Under the pieces are notes generated by a model. It had not been told where the DNA came from. It saw only the letters and a list, made by a program, of their open reading frames with translations, and searched no databases. 64,000 bases of DNA from a virus: the IMG/VR virus record IMGVR_UViG_3300034092_002634, positions 18,653-82,652 of that record; one strand, 5' to 3'. Numbering within the stretch: position 1 is the first letter of the stretch; every line of letters starts with the position of its first letter. A program made the position numbers and the translations under genes. Below are positions 47,086 through 54,392 of the stretch, in pieces.

Positions 47086-47544
47086 ATGAGCATCAAGATT
47101 ACTGTGACTGAAAAAGTGCTGAAGGACTCGTTGATCTCGGCCGTGTCGGATCTCTATCATGTCGACAACTGCGAAGAGTTCGGCGAGTGGATGTTCGTGC
47201 GGTACTTCGGTAACCGCGCTGACCTCGAGAACGATCTGTCCGAGCAGCTGGGTCACTCTAGCTACAACATCGGCATCTCGCTTCTCAACCTGGCACCAGA
47301 CTCAGATGAGTTGCGGCGTGACTACTTCCGCCACAATCACCGCAACAACTTGCTCACACTCGAGCAGGCGGTGCATATGATTCAGTTCGGTCACGAGATC
47401 TGGGTCTGCAACTACAATGCAGATCAGGAGATTGATCTGTTCACGACCGTCACTATCTCGGACTTCGACGAGGACCGTGACGAGTCATTGACCGAGTGGC
47501 TCAAGGACATGCAGGCCTGGGCTAAGCAGGACTGGGCTAAGTAG
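47086..47544 (+). CDS. Hypothetical protein
   Basis: A 152-residue protein starting after TATAGGAGGATGCA. Highly acidic toward the C-terminus, with a helical pattern and a terminal WAKQDWAK duplication. Unrecognised. Confidence 0.55.
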   Translation: MSIKITVTEKVLKDSLISAVSDLYHVDNCEEFGEWMFVRYFGNRADLENDLSEQLGHSSYNIGISLLNLAPDSDELRRDYFRHNHRNNLLTLEQAVHMIQFGHEIWVCNYNADQEIDLFTTVTISDFDEDRDESLTEWLKDMQAWAKQDWAK

Positions 47545-47563
47545 TCTACACAGTGGGGTCCCT

Positions 47564-47588
47564 GCGGAGTAGTAAAGTGCTACTCCGC
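47564..47588 (+). promoter_or_regulatory. Leader hairpin, class D, copy 3
   Basis: Stem GCGGAGTAG/CTACTCCGC with loop TAAAGTG, followed by TAAGGAG. It completes a set of three covarying 9-bp hairpins. Confidence 0.75.
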
Positions 47589-47612
47589 TTTCTTATAAGG
47601 AGCGCGAGAGTT

Positions 47613-47912
47613 ATGCATCACACCTACGTGGCAATTGAGCTTTCATCGGAAGACATGGAGCAGGCTCTAATTCAGATCAGGGACGTCGTCGAGCATGATC
47701 CTGAGGAATGTGACGTCAACGATACGGAGATCGAGTTGGCTCCTAAGCTGGCTTCTCTCTGTATCCTGTTCCTGCATGAGTTCGCAGAGGCACAGGCGCA
47801 AGGTAAGGTCAACCTCGATTCAATCTGGCTACCGAATTACGAGCTTCGGCTCTTGGTGGCTACGGCCGCGAAGTTATTAATGGCAGCATCTGAAGAGAAA
47901 GAGGGTGAGTAA
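47613..47912 (+). CDS. Hypothetical protein
   Basis: A 99-residue acidic helical protein beginning MHHTYVAIEL at ATG 47613. Binding site AAGGAGCGCGAGAGTT. Ends one base before the next start region. Unrecognised. Confidence 0.55.
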   Translation: MHHTYVAIELSSEDMEQALIQIRDVVEHDPEECDVNDTEIELAPKLASLCILFLHEFAEAQAQGKVNLDSIWLPNYELRLLVATAAKLLMAASEEKEGE

Positions 47913-47913
47913 C

Positions 47914-48183
47914 ATGGCTAAGTTCACTGTAATTGAGTACATGGACCCAGCAGGCGACGTCGACAGCATTGAAGTTGACTTGGCGTGGCCACTTGCAGAC
48001 GTTCAGCTGCTACTGGCGTACCAGACACGGCGTCACGAGACACAGTGGAAGGAGCACTTCGGTCCTACTGACTACTTCAATCGTCAGTACCCGCGGATGA
48101 TGGCCGTGATTGCGGATGCTAAGCGTCGTTTCGGTAACGGTACCCCTATCGATGAGCTGACTATCATCGACTGGCAGGAATAG
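47914..48183 (+). CDS. Hypothetical protein, last gene of the cluster
   Basis: The 89-residue product starts at ATG 47914 after GAGGGTGAGTAAC. It has an N-terminal strand hairpin and a helical middle (LLLAYQTRRHETQWKEHF). Its stop codon is two bases upstream of the second hammerhead ribozyme. Unrecognised. Confidence 0.55.
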   Translation: MAKFTVIEYMDPAGDVDSIEVDLAWPLADVQLLLAYQTRRHETQWKEHFGPTDYFNRQYPRMMAVIADAKRRFGNGTPIDELTIIDWQE

Positions 48184-48185
48184 TC

Positions 48186-48253
48186 ACGGCGAAACGGTCC
48201 ACTCACACGCGTGGGTGGGCCGTATGCAGATCACATCTGCACTGATGAGCCGT
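48186..48253 (+). ncRNA. Type II hammerhead ribozyme (copy B)
   Basis: Stem II strand ACGGC (48186) is followed by GAAA (48191). Stem III is a hairpin of up to 12 pairs, with some G-U (48195-48222), closed by the A-U pair, with a GUA triplet ending at 48224. Stem I is TGCAGAT/ATCTGCA (48225-48241). The core CTGATGA (48242) is followed by GCCGT, which pairs exactly with ACGGC. All core bases match, and every stem differs from copy A by compensating changes. Predicted cleavage is after A48224. Confidence 0.95.
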
Positions 48254-48470
48254 CAGGTTCTCTCAGTAGTACAGCAGCGAGGGAATTGATGCATCTTGTC
48301 TGCTGTATTTTTTATGGCAGAGGCCATAGCTACAACAAGTGGGGGCTATTTTTATGTGGGAGCCCTCTTTTTATGCCGGCGCTCGTTGATGATGACGGAC
48401 ATGATTGCAATCGCAAGGGAGGGGTGCCGAGGGGAACCAAGCGCTAGGGGGTGCCGAGGGGGATGCCGCT

Positions 48471-48699
48471 TTGTGCGCTTTTTCACATAAGCGTTTGTAC
48501 ACATTTTCACAAGCTCACGACGATTTCTGCGATCTTGCACAGCTTTTTGGCCAAAGCAACATAATTGAAACTAATGTTGCTTTGGAAATGCACGCACTTT
48601 GCACAGACTTTGGCCAGATCGTAAAGTTTCCTTCATTTTTTAAATAAAATTGTGAACATATTCACAATCTTACCCTACTTTGTGCACGTTTTCACAGGC
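48471..48699. repeat. Four iteron-like repeats (TTGTGCACRTTTTCACARGC)
   Basis: Copies start at 48471, 48495, 48650 and 48680, in two pairs spaced 24 and 30 bases. They share TTGTRnrC followed by TTCACA and a trailing GC or TC. Regular short repeats of this type bind initiator proteins at phage and plasmid origins. Confidence 0.6.
48551..48585. repeat. 11-bp inverted repeat in origin region
   Basis: CCAAAGCAACA at 48551 and TGTTGCTTTGG at 48575 pair perfectly around a 13-base AT-rich loop, between the two iteron pairs. Confidence 0.75.
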
Positions 48700-48829
48700 C
48701 AGCATGGCTTTCTGCTGCCATTTGTGCTACTTTTCTGCACTTTTAAAACCGAAAATTGATCCCAAGGAAGTGCTGCGACAATGTTATTCATGGCTTGTGC
48801 AGGGATGCGTGTGTCTATAGACATAAAAC

Positions 48830-48871
48830 AAAAATGACTGGGTAGTCATCATAGAGATGGCCCCCAGTCAT
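48830..48871 (-). terminator. Leftward rho-independent terminator
   Basis: On the minus strand ATGACTGGG pairs with CCCAGTCAT (48863-48871 and 48834-48842), followed by TTTTGTTTTATG. It ends the long leftward replication operon. Confidence 0.7.
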
Positions 48872-48873
48872 AA

Positions 48874-48904
48874 TGTGGACAAATTGTGGATAGATTGTGG
48901 ATAA
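48874..48904. promoter_or_regulatory. Three DnaA boxes at 11-bp spacing
   Basis: TGTGGACAA at 48874, TGTGGATAG at 48885 and TGTGGATAA at 48896 lie exactly 11 bases apart, one helical turn each. The last is a perfect DnaA box on the minus strand (TTATCCACA). This suggests use of host DnaA for replication start or gene control. Confidence 0.7.
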
Positions 48905-48906
48905 CT

Positions 48907-49296
48907 CTATGAGACTTTAGCCTGATGCAGCGTCATGTGCAGGGATGCTTCTTGATACTCAAAGACATTCTCGTCTAGGTTTTTGAGAAACTCTGATCGT
49001 ACATAGATGCTGTCACCTTTATTGTTGAGCTTTACCTTATGAACGAATGCATACTCATTATAGAATTCATTGAAGAATGGTGTTGGATAGTGAGTAATGT
49101 ATTCTGTTAGGGCGGCGATCTCTTTAAAGCTGGTGAGCTCCCTCAGCATACATACGAACTCATATCCTCTTATTGTTTCTTCTGATTGTTTTAAGAAAGA
49201 GAGTGGTATTGATACCCGGGGATTATTATTGTATGACTGCTCGGTCATCTCTTCCTCGGTCCACAAGGTTGTCTGATTCATAGGTGACTGTTTCAT
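48907..49296 (-). CDS. Hypothetical protein, last gene of the leftward operon
   Basis: A 129-residue protein starting four bases inside the previous gene's end. It has a helix-rich N-terminus and a basic strand region (EYAFVHKVKLNNKGDSIYVRSE). No family recognised. Its stop lies next to the DnaA boxes. Confidence 0.55.
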   Translation of the reverse strand: MKQSPMNQTTLWTEEEMTEQSYNNNPRVSIPLSFLKQSEETIRGYEFVCMLRELTSFKEIAALTEYITHYPTPFFNEFYNEYAFVHKVKLNNKGDSIYVRSEFLKNLDENVFEYQEASLHMTLHQAKVS

Positions 49297-49913
49297 TTCT
49301 GTCCTTCTTTCTTGATCATGCCATTACAGTGAGCGGCGAGTTTATCTGCATATCCCTTACCTGGTACAGCCCATGTTCCTTCTAATCCTGCCAGTGTTGG
49401 TGCACATCCTATGATACGAGCGGGGACACTTCTGCGGGCTGTGTGTAGGCTGAAGTAGTACCACTGATTGTCGTCCATCTGCTTAGGTGAAAGAGCATAG
49501 CCCAGTAAGCGGGCCATGTGTGCAGGAACGCTGTTGAATACCCACGATTCGAAAGGCAAACCTTTCTTCCAGATCTTCTCAGTAGCATCATAAGCCCATT
49601 CGTTAATACCTGCATTTGGTGGTAAGTGCGGGGCTGTTTGTCCTGTTACACCGATACCTGCGGGATTTCTTCTTGGCCGTGCACACCACCAGCTGGTAAG
49701 ATACCCCGTTTCATGGATCATCTGAGCTATGGCCACAGTAGGATTTACTCCAGATTTCCGTCCTTGCTCATAATATGCAGGAATGATTGCATCCTTAATG
49801 TCTGCATCTGTGTACTTGCAATTCTTTTTTCCTTTTAGATACTCGAATGCTGCCTCTTGTGTGCAGCTGGGATCTCCCATAATAGAAGAGTCCCGAGTTA
49901 TTACCCCTGTCAT
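49293..49913 (-). CDS. GH73-like glucosaminidase
   Basis: The 206-residue protein carries AIAQMIHETGY near 61-71, whose Glu68 matches the catalytic Glu of GH73-type N-acetylglucosaminidases, and a following RRNPAGIGVTGQ that fits the usual N-x-FG(I/L)KG-type loop. No signal peptide is seen. It would cut glycan strands of peptidoglycan, either as a virion wall-penetration enzyme or a lysis enzyme. It lies far from the lysis cassette, at the end of the replication operon. Start ATG 49913 follows GAGGTAACAAC. Confidence 0.72.
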   Translation of the reverse strand: MTGVITRDSSIMGDPSCTQEAAFEYLKGKKNCKYTDADIKDAIIPAYYEQGRKSGVNPTVAIAQMIHETGYLTSWWCARPRRNPAGIGVTGQTAPHLPPNAGINEWAYDATEKIWKKGLPFESWVFNSVPAHMARLLGYALSPKQMDDNQWYYFSLHTARRSVPARIIGCAPTLAGLEGTWAVPGKGYADKLAAHCNGMIKKEGQK

Positions 49914-50167
49914 GTTGTTACCTCATCATCATAATAAAGATCCGCACCCATAAGAAACCAAATACCGGGAATCCCTTCTGCATCATTATGTAGGTTTATC
50001 ATCTCGATAGTACCATCGACAAGATAATCTAACATCATTGACCCAAAATTGTCGTCCGTAATACCTAGTGTAACTCCCGTCGGTATGTACGGAGACAATT
50101 CCTTCATCATGGCCTGGCGCCAAGCTTCCCCATATAGGCTACTCCCCAGCACTTTCAACTTGATCAT
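49910..50167 (-). CDS. Hypothetical protein
   Basis: An 85-residue acidic protein overlapping both neighbours. Mixed alpha/beta; no Cys or catalytic motif. Unrecognised. Confidence 0.5.
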   Translation of the reverse strand: MIKLKVLGSSLYGEAWRQAMMKELSPYIPTGVTLGITDDNFGSMMLDYLVDGTIEMINLHNDAEGIPGIWFLMGADLYYDDEVTT

Positions 50168-50489
50168 TTTGTTTCCTAATATGATTCACTAACTGAGTAC
50201 CTCCCGAAAAGTACTCTGAATCCTTACCGGCGGTCCTTTCTAATTCTAACAGATTTGCGATGTCTTCGAGCAGTAAAGTCGGATCTTGTCTTTTAAGTTC
50301 GCGATAGTACTCAATGTAGTGCAAGGTCCAGGTCACCGCGGTTTTAATCTCGGTGAGCGACTGCTCTCGGATGTCTTTCTCTTGCTCAGAGTACTCATCC
50401 TCAAGCACGCTTTTACGCATTGAAGCACACACTTGAGTAATAATCTTGGCTAATTCGCCGAGACTGGTTTGATCAATCTCTAGTGGCAT
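50139..50489 (-). CDS. Helical hypothetical protein
   Basis: A 116-residue, strongly helical and charged protein (EYSEQEKDIREQSLTEIK), probably coiled coil in its middle part. Overlaps the flanking genes by 29 and 17 bases. Unrecognised. Confidence 0.5.
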   Translation of the reverse strand: MPLEIDQTSLGELAKIITQVCASMRKSVLEDEYSEQEKDIREQSLTEIKTAVTWTLHYIEYYRELKRQDPTLLLEDIANLLELERTAGKDSEYFSGGTQLVNHIRKQNDQVESAGE

Positions 50490-50904
50490 TGCTATCTCCT
50501 AAGAAAGACCAACGCTTTTCTGTAGTAATCGACTTCGACTCGGGTGATATGTAGACGTTAATCATGGCGAGCATCTTGTAGAATGTCTCAGCGTCCGCTG
50601 GAACCTCAATAAGATCTTCGCTGTCCTCTTCATCTCCCTCCGTATCTGCGGAGCTAGCCTCATTCGCAATGATGCCACCGACGTACTCGTAATCATCCGG
50701 AATACTGTCTCCCTCAAGAGCGAATAGTACCGACCGGCGATGGACCTTCTTGTAGTTCGTGCTGTAATGGAGCAAAAGATACACGTGATTGCTGTATTGC
50801 TGACACTCAACAGTACATCCCTCTGGAAGTGTTATCTCAGCTTGAGTAGGAAAAGACTCGTCGTTCAAGTTAGCCAGTGGCTGAATTGAGAACTGCTTAG
50901 GCAT
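50473..50904 (-). CDS. Hypothetical protein
   Basis: A 143-residue acidic protein with strands near the start (VYLLLHYSTNYKKVHRRSVLFA) and an acidic stretch near 90-100 (DTEGDEEDSEDLIEV). Overlaps both neighbours. Unrecognised. Confidence 0.5.
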   Translation of the reverse strand: MPKQFSIQPLANLNDESFPTQAEITLPEGCTVECQQYSNHVYLLLHYSTNYKKVHRRSVLFALEGDSIPDDYEYVGGIIANEASSADTEGDEEDSEDLIEVPADAETFYKMLAMINVYISPESKSITTEKRWSFLGDSNATRD

Positions 50905-51202
50905 CTAATCCCTCCTGAAGTTGCTTCATAATAGCGGAAACGGTTTCCTTGGGCACAAAGCCGATTACGTCTGAGGTTTTCAGCGCCTTGCCGTTCTCGT
51001 CCTTTAGCGGTAAATTGTAGAGTATCCGCTTGAAGTCGCCGTCAAAGACAGCAACTTCGTAAGTATCCTTCTCGGTACTGCCGTACGTCTGCTCCCCCTG
51101 AACTACAGAGATTGCATAGTCGTTGCTCATTTTCATCTGAGCCATCTGCACAGAATCCCACCGAGGGTGATCTGCAAAACGCAAATGATCGAAGTTAAAC
51201 AT
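50897..51202 (-). CDS. Hypothetical protein
   Basis: A 101-residue protein with an alpha/beta pattern (YEVAVFDGDFKRILYNLPL). AAGGAGTCTTCT lies before its ATG. The next gene overlaps its end. Unrecognised. Confidence 0.5.
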   Translation of the reverse strand: MFNFDHLRFADHPRWDSVQMAQMKMSNDYAISVVQGEQTYGSTEKDTYEVAVFDGDFKRILYNLPLKDENGKALKTSDVIGFVPKETVSAIMKQLQEGLDA

Positions 51203-51212
51203 AGAAGACTCC

Positions 51213-51872
51213 TTACTTAACGCGCTTAATAAAGTTGGTCAGGTCGTTGATCCAGCCCTGAATGTTAGGATCTTTCGAATTGCCGTCGTTCATTCCCATA
51301 CGAATCAGATAGAACGCATCCCACAGCTTGGACCAGACAATCTCGGCGATCTTTGCTTCATTGACGGGCTGAGATCCTCCAGATTTTTCGAGTGCAGTGA
51401 CTCGCTCCTTCAATTTGGCCACTTCAGTAAGAACGGCACCGATCTTTCCCTCTGCGTTTGCTGCGGATTGTCGAGCGGCCGCTACTTGATCTTGGGCTGT
51501 CTTGAGTTGCTGACGAATTCCGGCTAATTGTGAGTCGTTGATGTTTACGATTGTCCCAGAAACAGTGTCTGTTTCGTGAATGTAGCCTTCGATAAGCGTT
51601 CGTTTTTGTCTACCCAGGGGCTTGTCTGCTGTGTTCCAGTAGAACCAAAGCTTACGATGAACTACCATAAGCGTACCGTGGCAGCCTGGCTTGGTAATAA
51701 TTAGTTCTGCGGGTTTTCCCTTAGAAACGCGCCAAACGTTAATACCAAAAGAACCACCGGCCGCACTCATAGACGTGTTGTACTCGGCTCCTGTTTTGTC
51801 CCCGATTGCAAATGTAGGAGTAGCCGTATAGGATCCTCCGGGGGATTTTAAGTCTTCTGTCTTGTCTGTCAT
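51213..51872 (-). CDS. Hypothetical protein with central coiled coil
   Basis: A 219-residue protein. Residues 1-105 form a strand-rich region ending in VSGTIVNIND. Residues 110-165 are a coiled coil (LKTAQDQVAAARQSAANAEG, LTEVAKLKERVTALEK). The C-terminus is helical. This head-stalk shape is seen in tail-fibre-like or minor virion proteins. It lies outside the structural module, so the role is uncertain. AAGGAGAAAACCAG precedes the ATG. Confidence 0.5.
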   Translation of the reverse strand: MTDKTEDLKSPGGSYTATPTFAIGDKTGAEYNTSMSAAGGSFGINVWRVSKGKPAELIITKPGCHGTLMVVHRKLWFYWNTADKPLGRQKRTLIEGYIHETDTVSGTIVNINDSQLAGIRQQLKTAQDQVAAARQSAANAEGKIGAVLTEVAKLKERVTALEKSGGSQPVNEAKIAEIVWSKLWDAFYLIRMGMNDGNSKDPNIQGWINDLTNFIKRVK

Positions 51873-51915
51873 CTGGTTTTCTCCTTATTCTTTACTACCC
51901 TTCAAGGGGTTTTGG

Positions 51916-51998
51916 TGCCAAAGACGGGAGTCGAACCCGTACGAGGAAACCCTCAGCAGTTTTTAAGACTGCAGCGTCTGCCATTCCGCCACTCTGGC
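51916..51998 (-). tRNA. tRNA-Leu (anticodon TAA)
   Basis: The 83-nt sequence folds with acceptor GCCAGAG/CTTTGGC, anticodon stem GCAGT/ACTGC around loop CTTAAAA, a long variable arm (TGAGGGTTTCCTCGT) as in class II tRNAs, and T arm ACGGG-TTCGACT-CCCGT. CCA is not encoded. It reads UUA, a codon used in the AT-richer structural genes. Confidence 0.93.
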
Positions 51999-52036
51999 TT
52001 GTTTTTTACTACCCCTCCTCGTGGAGGATGTGTAAT

Positions 52037-52112
52037 TGGTGGGCCAAGCAGGATTCGAACCTGCAACCAAATCGTTATGAGCGATCTGCTCTGACCTTTG
52101 AGCTATTGGCCC
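52037..52112 (-). tRNA. tRNA with CAT anticodon (Met or Ile2)
   Basis: The 76-nt sequence has acceptor GGGCCAA/TTGGCCC, encoded ACCA end, T arm GCAGG-TTCGAAT-CCTGC and anticodon loop CTCATAA. An acceptor starting G-C excludes a standard initiator. Whether it is elongator Met or lysidine-modified Ile cannot be told from sequence alone. Its 5' half overlaps the end of a protein gene. Confidence 0.92.
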
Positions 52113-52284
52113 TGATTGTCTTGATCGTCTCAACAGCCTCAATTACTTGCTTTGCTGCTTCGAGTGCCTCGTCAAAACCCTCAATGTCTGTCTCAGTTAA
52201 ATTACCATCATACAGCAAGTGATCCGCATACTGACGCATGACTGTACTTGCCTGACTGCCTAGATGCTCTCTCATGTCGCTCAT
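52075..52284 (-). CDS. Small helical protein overlapping a tRNA
   Basis: A 69-residue protein with binding site GAGGTAAGTT before ATG 52284. Mostly helical and acidic (FDEALEAAKQVIEAVETIK). Its last 12 codons and stop lie inside the CAT tRNA gene, with the TAA formed at the anticodon loop. Unrecognised. Confidence 0.55.
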   Translation of the reverse strand: MSDMREHLGSQASTVMRQYADHLLYDGNLTETDIEGFDEALEAAKQVIEAVETIKTIRANSSKVRADRS

Positions 52285-52342
52285 AACTTACCTCGTAAAT
52301 ACCAGCGGAGCATTTACCCCGCTGGTATCTATTATACACGAC

Positions 52343-52900
52343 TTAGTACATTCGATCTTCTGGAGTACGCAGGTAGTTGTAATAGCCGAGATACTCGTCT
52401 AACCGAAGCACATCTCCGTACTTCGCGGCGTACTCGGCCATGATACCGTCTGCTACGTAATCCATTGAGTAGCGAAGAGTCTTCATTAATCTCCCCCTCA
52501 CCATGTAACATGACGTATCAATGTTTCCAACTTGCGGATAAAATGGCGGAGTAAGACGAATACTGTTGTTTCTCCAAACCTGCCCCCAAGTAACCATGTT
52601 TATCTGAGTGTAATTAATACTAGATACGCGTGCATACCAGTCGGGATGAATAATGTTGTCGTCGTCCAAAATGTACACCCAGTCCAAATCATCGAATTCT
52701 ATAGAATCAAGCGCAAAATTTCTATTAGGATTTCCAGCAAAGCCTGTGTATGGTGAATATAATGTAGTTGCCCCTTCTACTAACGTCGCGTCTTTAACAG
52801 AGGCGTCGTACACAACTACCCAATGACACTCTTTAGGAATACTTTCAGCAAGATATGGTAAATTTTCGGGTCGAGTACACGGTGTAATTATGTGGATCAT
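52343..52900 (-). CDS. Glycosyltransferase-like protein
   Basis: The 185-residue protein has a GT-A pattern: IITPCTRPENLPYLAESI at the N-terminus, DLDWVYILDDDNIIHP near 72-87 with the metal-binding DDD, and later DEYLGYYNYLR. It is short but complete for small family 2-like enzymes. It overlaps the methyltransferase start and probably works with it on a sugar or wall component. Confidence 0.72.
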   Translation of the reverse strand: MIHIITPCTRPENLPYLAESIPKECHWVVVYDASVKDATLVEGATTLYSPYTGFAGNPNRNFALDSIEFDDLDWVYILDDDNIIHPDWYARVSSINYTQINMVTWGQVWRNNSIRLTPPFYPQVGNIDTSCYMVRGRLMKTLRYSMDYVADGIMAEYAAKYGDVLRLDEYLGYYNYLRTPEDRMY

Positions 52901-53559
52901 TTTTCGTTCCTCACCATAACCAAGAGCTTATCGTTGTCCCAGCCAGGTGAATACTTGTTAGCATGCTCGGCATTGATAAACGTAATGCTGTGGTAGTATT
53001 GAGTAATGTCGGCGAGCTCTCTGGCATAATCGTCTTCTGATCTACTTCTAAAGATGTCTTCTATGACAAAAAAACCGCCAGGCTTTACAAAACGATGTGC
53101 AACTTTTGCAATTCTAATCTGATCTTCAAACGAGTGTGTCGAATCGTCAATAAGAATGTCAAACTGCACACCTGATGTTTCAAGACCGTCTACAATAGAT
53201 TGTTCGTGATGCACATTCATAGGTATATACACAGTATCGGTTAGTCTGTCTTTGAGAGCGGCCGTAATCTTCTCAGGATAAAATTCCCAACCCCACAGTT
53301 TTGCTTTAGTAAAATAGTTTCTCCAGCAAATCATAGATTGATTATACTCAATCCCAATCTCCCCGAAGTTAATCTCCTTATGACGCAGGGAAGCAAACAG
53401 TAAGTCGTACACTGCCGTGTAGGGATGACGATGTCCGCTACTTGACCCTATGTTGTAAGGAGACTTGTCTGTCGGGAACCTGATACCTAGGTCACACAGT
53501 GCGGTTTTTGCATTTGTGGAATCAATTACCAATTGATTAAATTTTGTTACGTCCATCAA
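52897..53559 (-). CDS. SAM-dependent methyltransferase
   Basis: A 220-residue protein of the class I fold. FGEIGIEYNQSM near 71 is the SAM-binding motif I region, WGWEFYPEK near 93 places the acidic residue after strand 2, and FDILIDDSTHSFEDQ near 133 is the post-motif II segment. FVKPGGFFVIED near 162 is typical of Methyltransf_24 and sugar O-methyltransferases. It overlaps the glycosyltransferase gene. Confidence 0.75.
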   Translation of the reverse strand: MMDVTKFNQLVIDSTNAKTALCDLGIRFPTDKSPYNIGSSSGHRHPYTAVYDLLFASLRHKEINFGEIGIEYNQSMICWRNYFTKAKLWGWEFYPEKITAALKDRLTDTVYIPMNVHHEQSIVDGLETSGVQFDILIDDSTHSFEDQIRIAKVAHRFVKPGGFFVIEDIFRSRSEDDYARELADITQYYHSITFINAEHANKYSPGWDNDKLLVMVRNEK

Positions 53560-53588
53560 CGTTCTCCCTTATTCCACTGAGTAGTGGT

Positions 53589-53664
53589 TGGTACCGGCGG
53601 AGGGTCTCGAACCCCCGACAACCTGCTTAGAAGGCAGGTGCTCTATCCGCTGAGCTACGCCGGC
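53589..53664 (-). tRNA. tRNA-Arg (anticodon TCT)
   Basis: The 76-nt sequence has acceptor GCCGGCG/CGCCGGT, D arm with AGCTCAGCGGATAGAGC, anticodon stem CCTGC/GCAGG around loop CTTCTAA, T arm and encoded ACCA end. It reads AGA. Confidence 0.95.
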
Positions 53665-53706
53665 AAGCGTGTACCAGTGGGGATTAACCACTGGTACCAG
53701 TTAACC

Positions 53707-53955
53707 TTATTGATCTGATTCCATGCGCTGAATTGCAGCTGCTTCCTCTAGTTCTTCCGGCGACGTCATAGACAACACCATGTGAAATATACCCGATGAG
53801 CAGTTAGGACACATGGAAAGCGGCAGCATGCCAATCCAACCCATCAAGCCCCAATCCTCATCCTCGTACTCGGTGCTACAAATAGTGCAGTCTTTACCCA
53901 CAGGACTCAGCGGATCTTCGGCTGAATCGTAACTCAATTCGTTTAGTTCACTCAT
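53707..53955 (-). CDS. Small zinc-ribbon protein
   Basis: An 82-residue acidic protein with CTIC near 23 and CPNC near 49, a two-CxxC zinc ribbon, and a Trp-rich loop between. The last residues are helical and acidic. It starts one base after the next gene's stop region. Function unknown. Confidence 0.55.
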   Translation of the reverse strand: MSELNELSYDSAEDPLSPVGKDCTICSTEYEDEDWGLMGWIGMLPLSMCPNCSSGIFHMVLSMTSPEELEEAAAIQRMESDQ

Positions 53956-53956
53956 T

Positions 53957-54391
53957 TTATATACCCCACTTTCCTCGTCGTAAAATAATCATAATAATTG
54001 CGTAGCTAGCCAGGTCCATAAGAGTATCGTCGACTGACTCGTTCTTTGGTTCTTTTGGCTGCGACCATTTTCCAGTACCGATATCCCAGCCCATCAAGTT
54101 CATAAGACGGGCTGTCTTATCCCACAAGCGAACAGCTACTCCCTGCTCGCCAGCCCCTTTAATGTTCCAAGAGGAGTAGTCAGCGGTCTTTTTTTTGTGC
54201 ATCTGAAACAAATCATCGAGAATCGTTTTAAATTCTTTCGATTGCTCTGACATCAGATGCTCATTCTTGGGCATGTATCCCGTAGACTTCAGTAACGGTG
54301 TAAAGTCAGGCCCTTCCTTTTCGGATTGAAGCAAAGCGCTCAGTTTTGTCTGAGCTTCTATTGCTTTTTGAAATAATTCTTCGTCGTACAT
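53957..54391 (-). CDS. DUF1599-type (nucleotide modification associated) protein
   Basis: The 144-residue protein contains MHKKKTADYSSWNIKG near 63-78, RLWDKTARLMNLM near 87-99 and DDTLMDLASYAIIMI near 120-134. This helical arrangement with D/E-rich motifs matches DUF1599 proteins, a MazG-related all-alpha group found in phages and predicted to act on nucleotides. It lies directly downstream of thyX, which fits a dNTP role. Confidence 0.7.
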   Translation of the reverse strand: MYDEELFQKAIEAQTKLSALLQSEKEGPDFTPLLKSTGYMPKNEHLMSEQSKEFKTILDDLFQMHKKKTADYSSWNIKGAGEQGVAVRLWDKTARLMNLMGWDIGTGKWSQPKEPKNESVDDTLMDLASYAIIMIILRRGKWGI

Positions 54392-54392
54392 G

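Larger units (their letters stand above)
48254..48906. other. Non-coding origin-like region
   Basis: This 650-base gap between converging operons has no credible gene. It holds four copies of an iteron-like TTTTCACA element, an 11-bp inverted repeat, a 12-bp palindrome (TGTCTATAGACA at 48812), a leftward terminator and three DnaA boxes. A weak hairpin GGGCT/AGCCC before TCTTTTT at 48343-48372 may end the rightward transcripts. This is the best replication origin candidate in the window. Confidence 0.65.

Noticed and set aside
48211-48647. Short open frames in the 48.2-48.7 kb region
   Set aside because: They overlap the ribozyme, iterons and hairpins, lack binding sites and have unlikely compositions.
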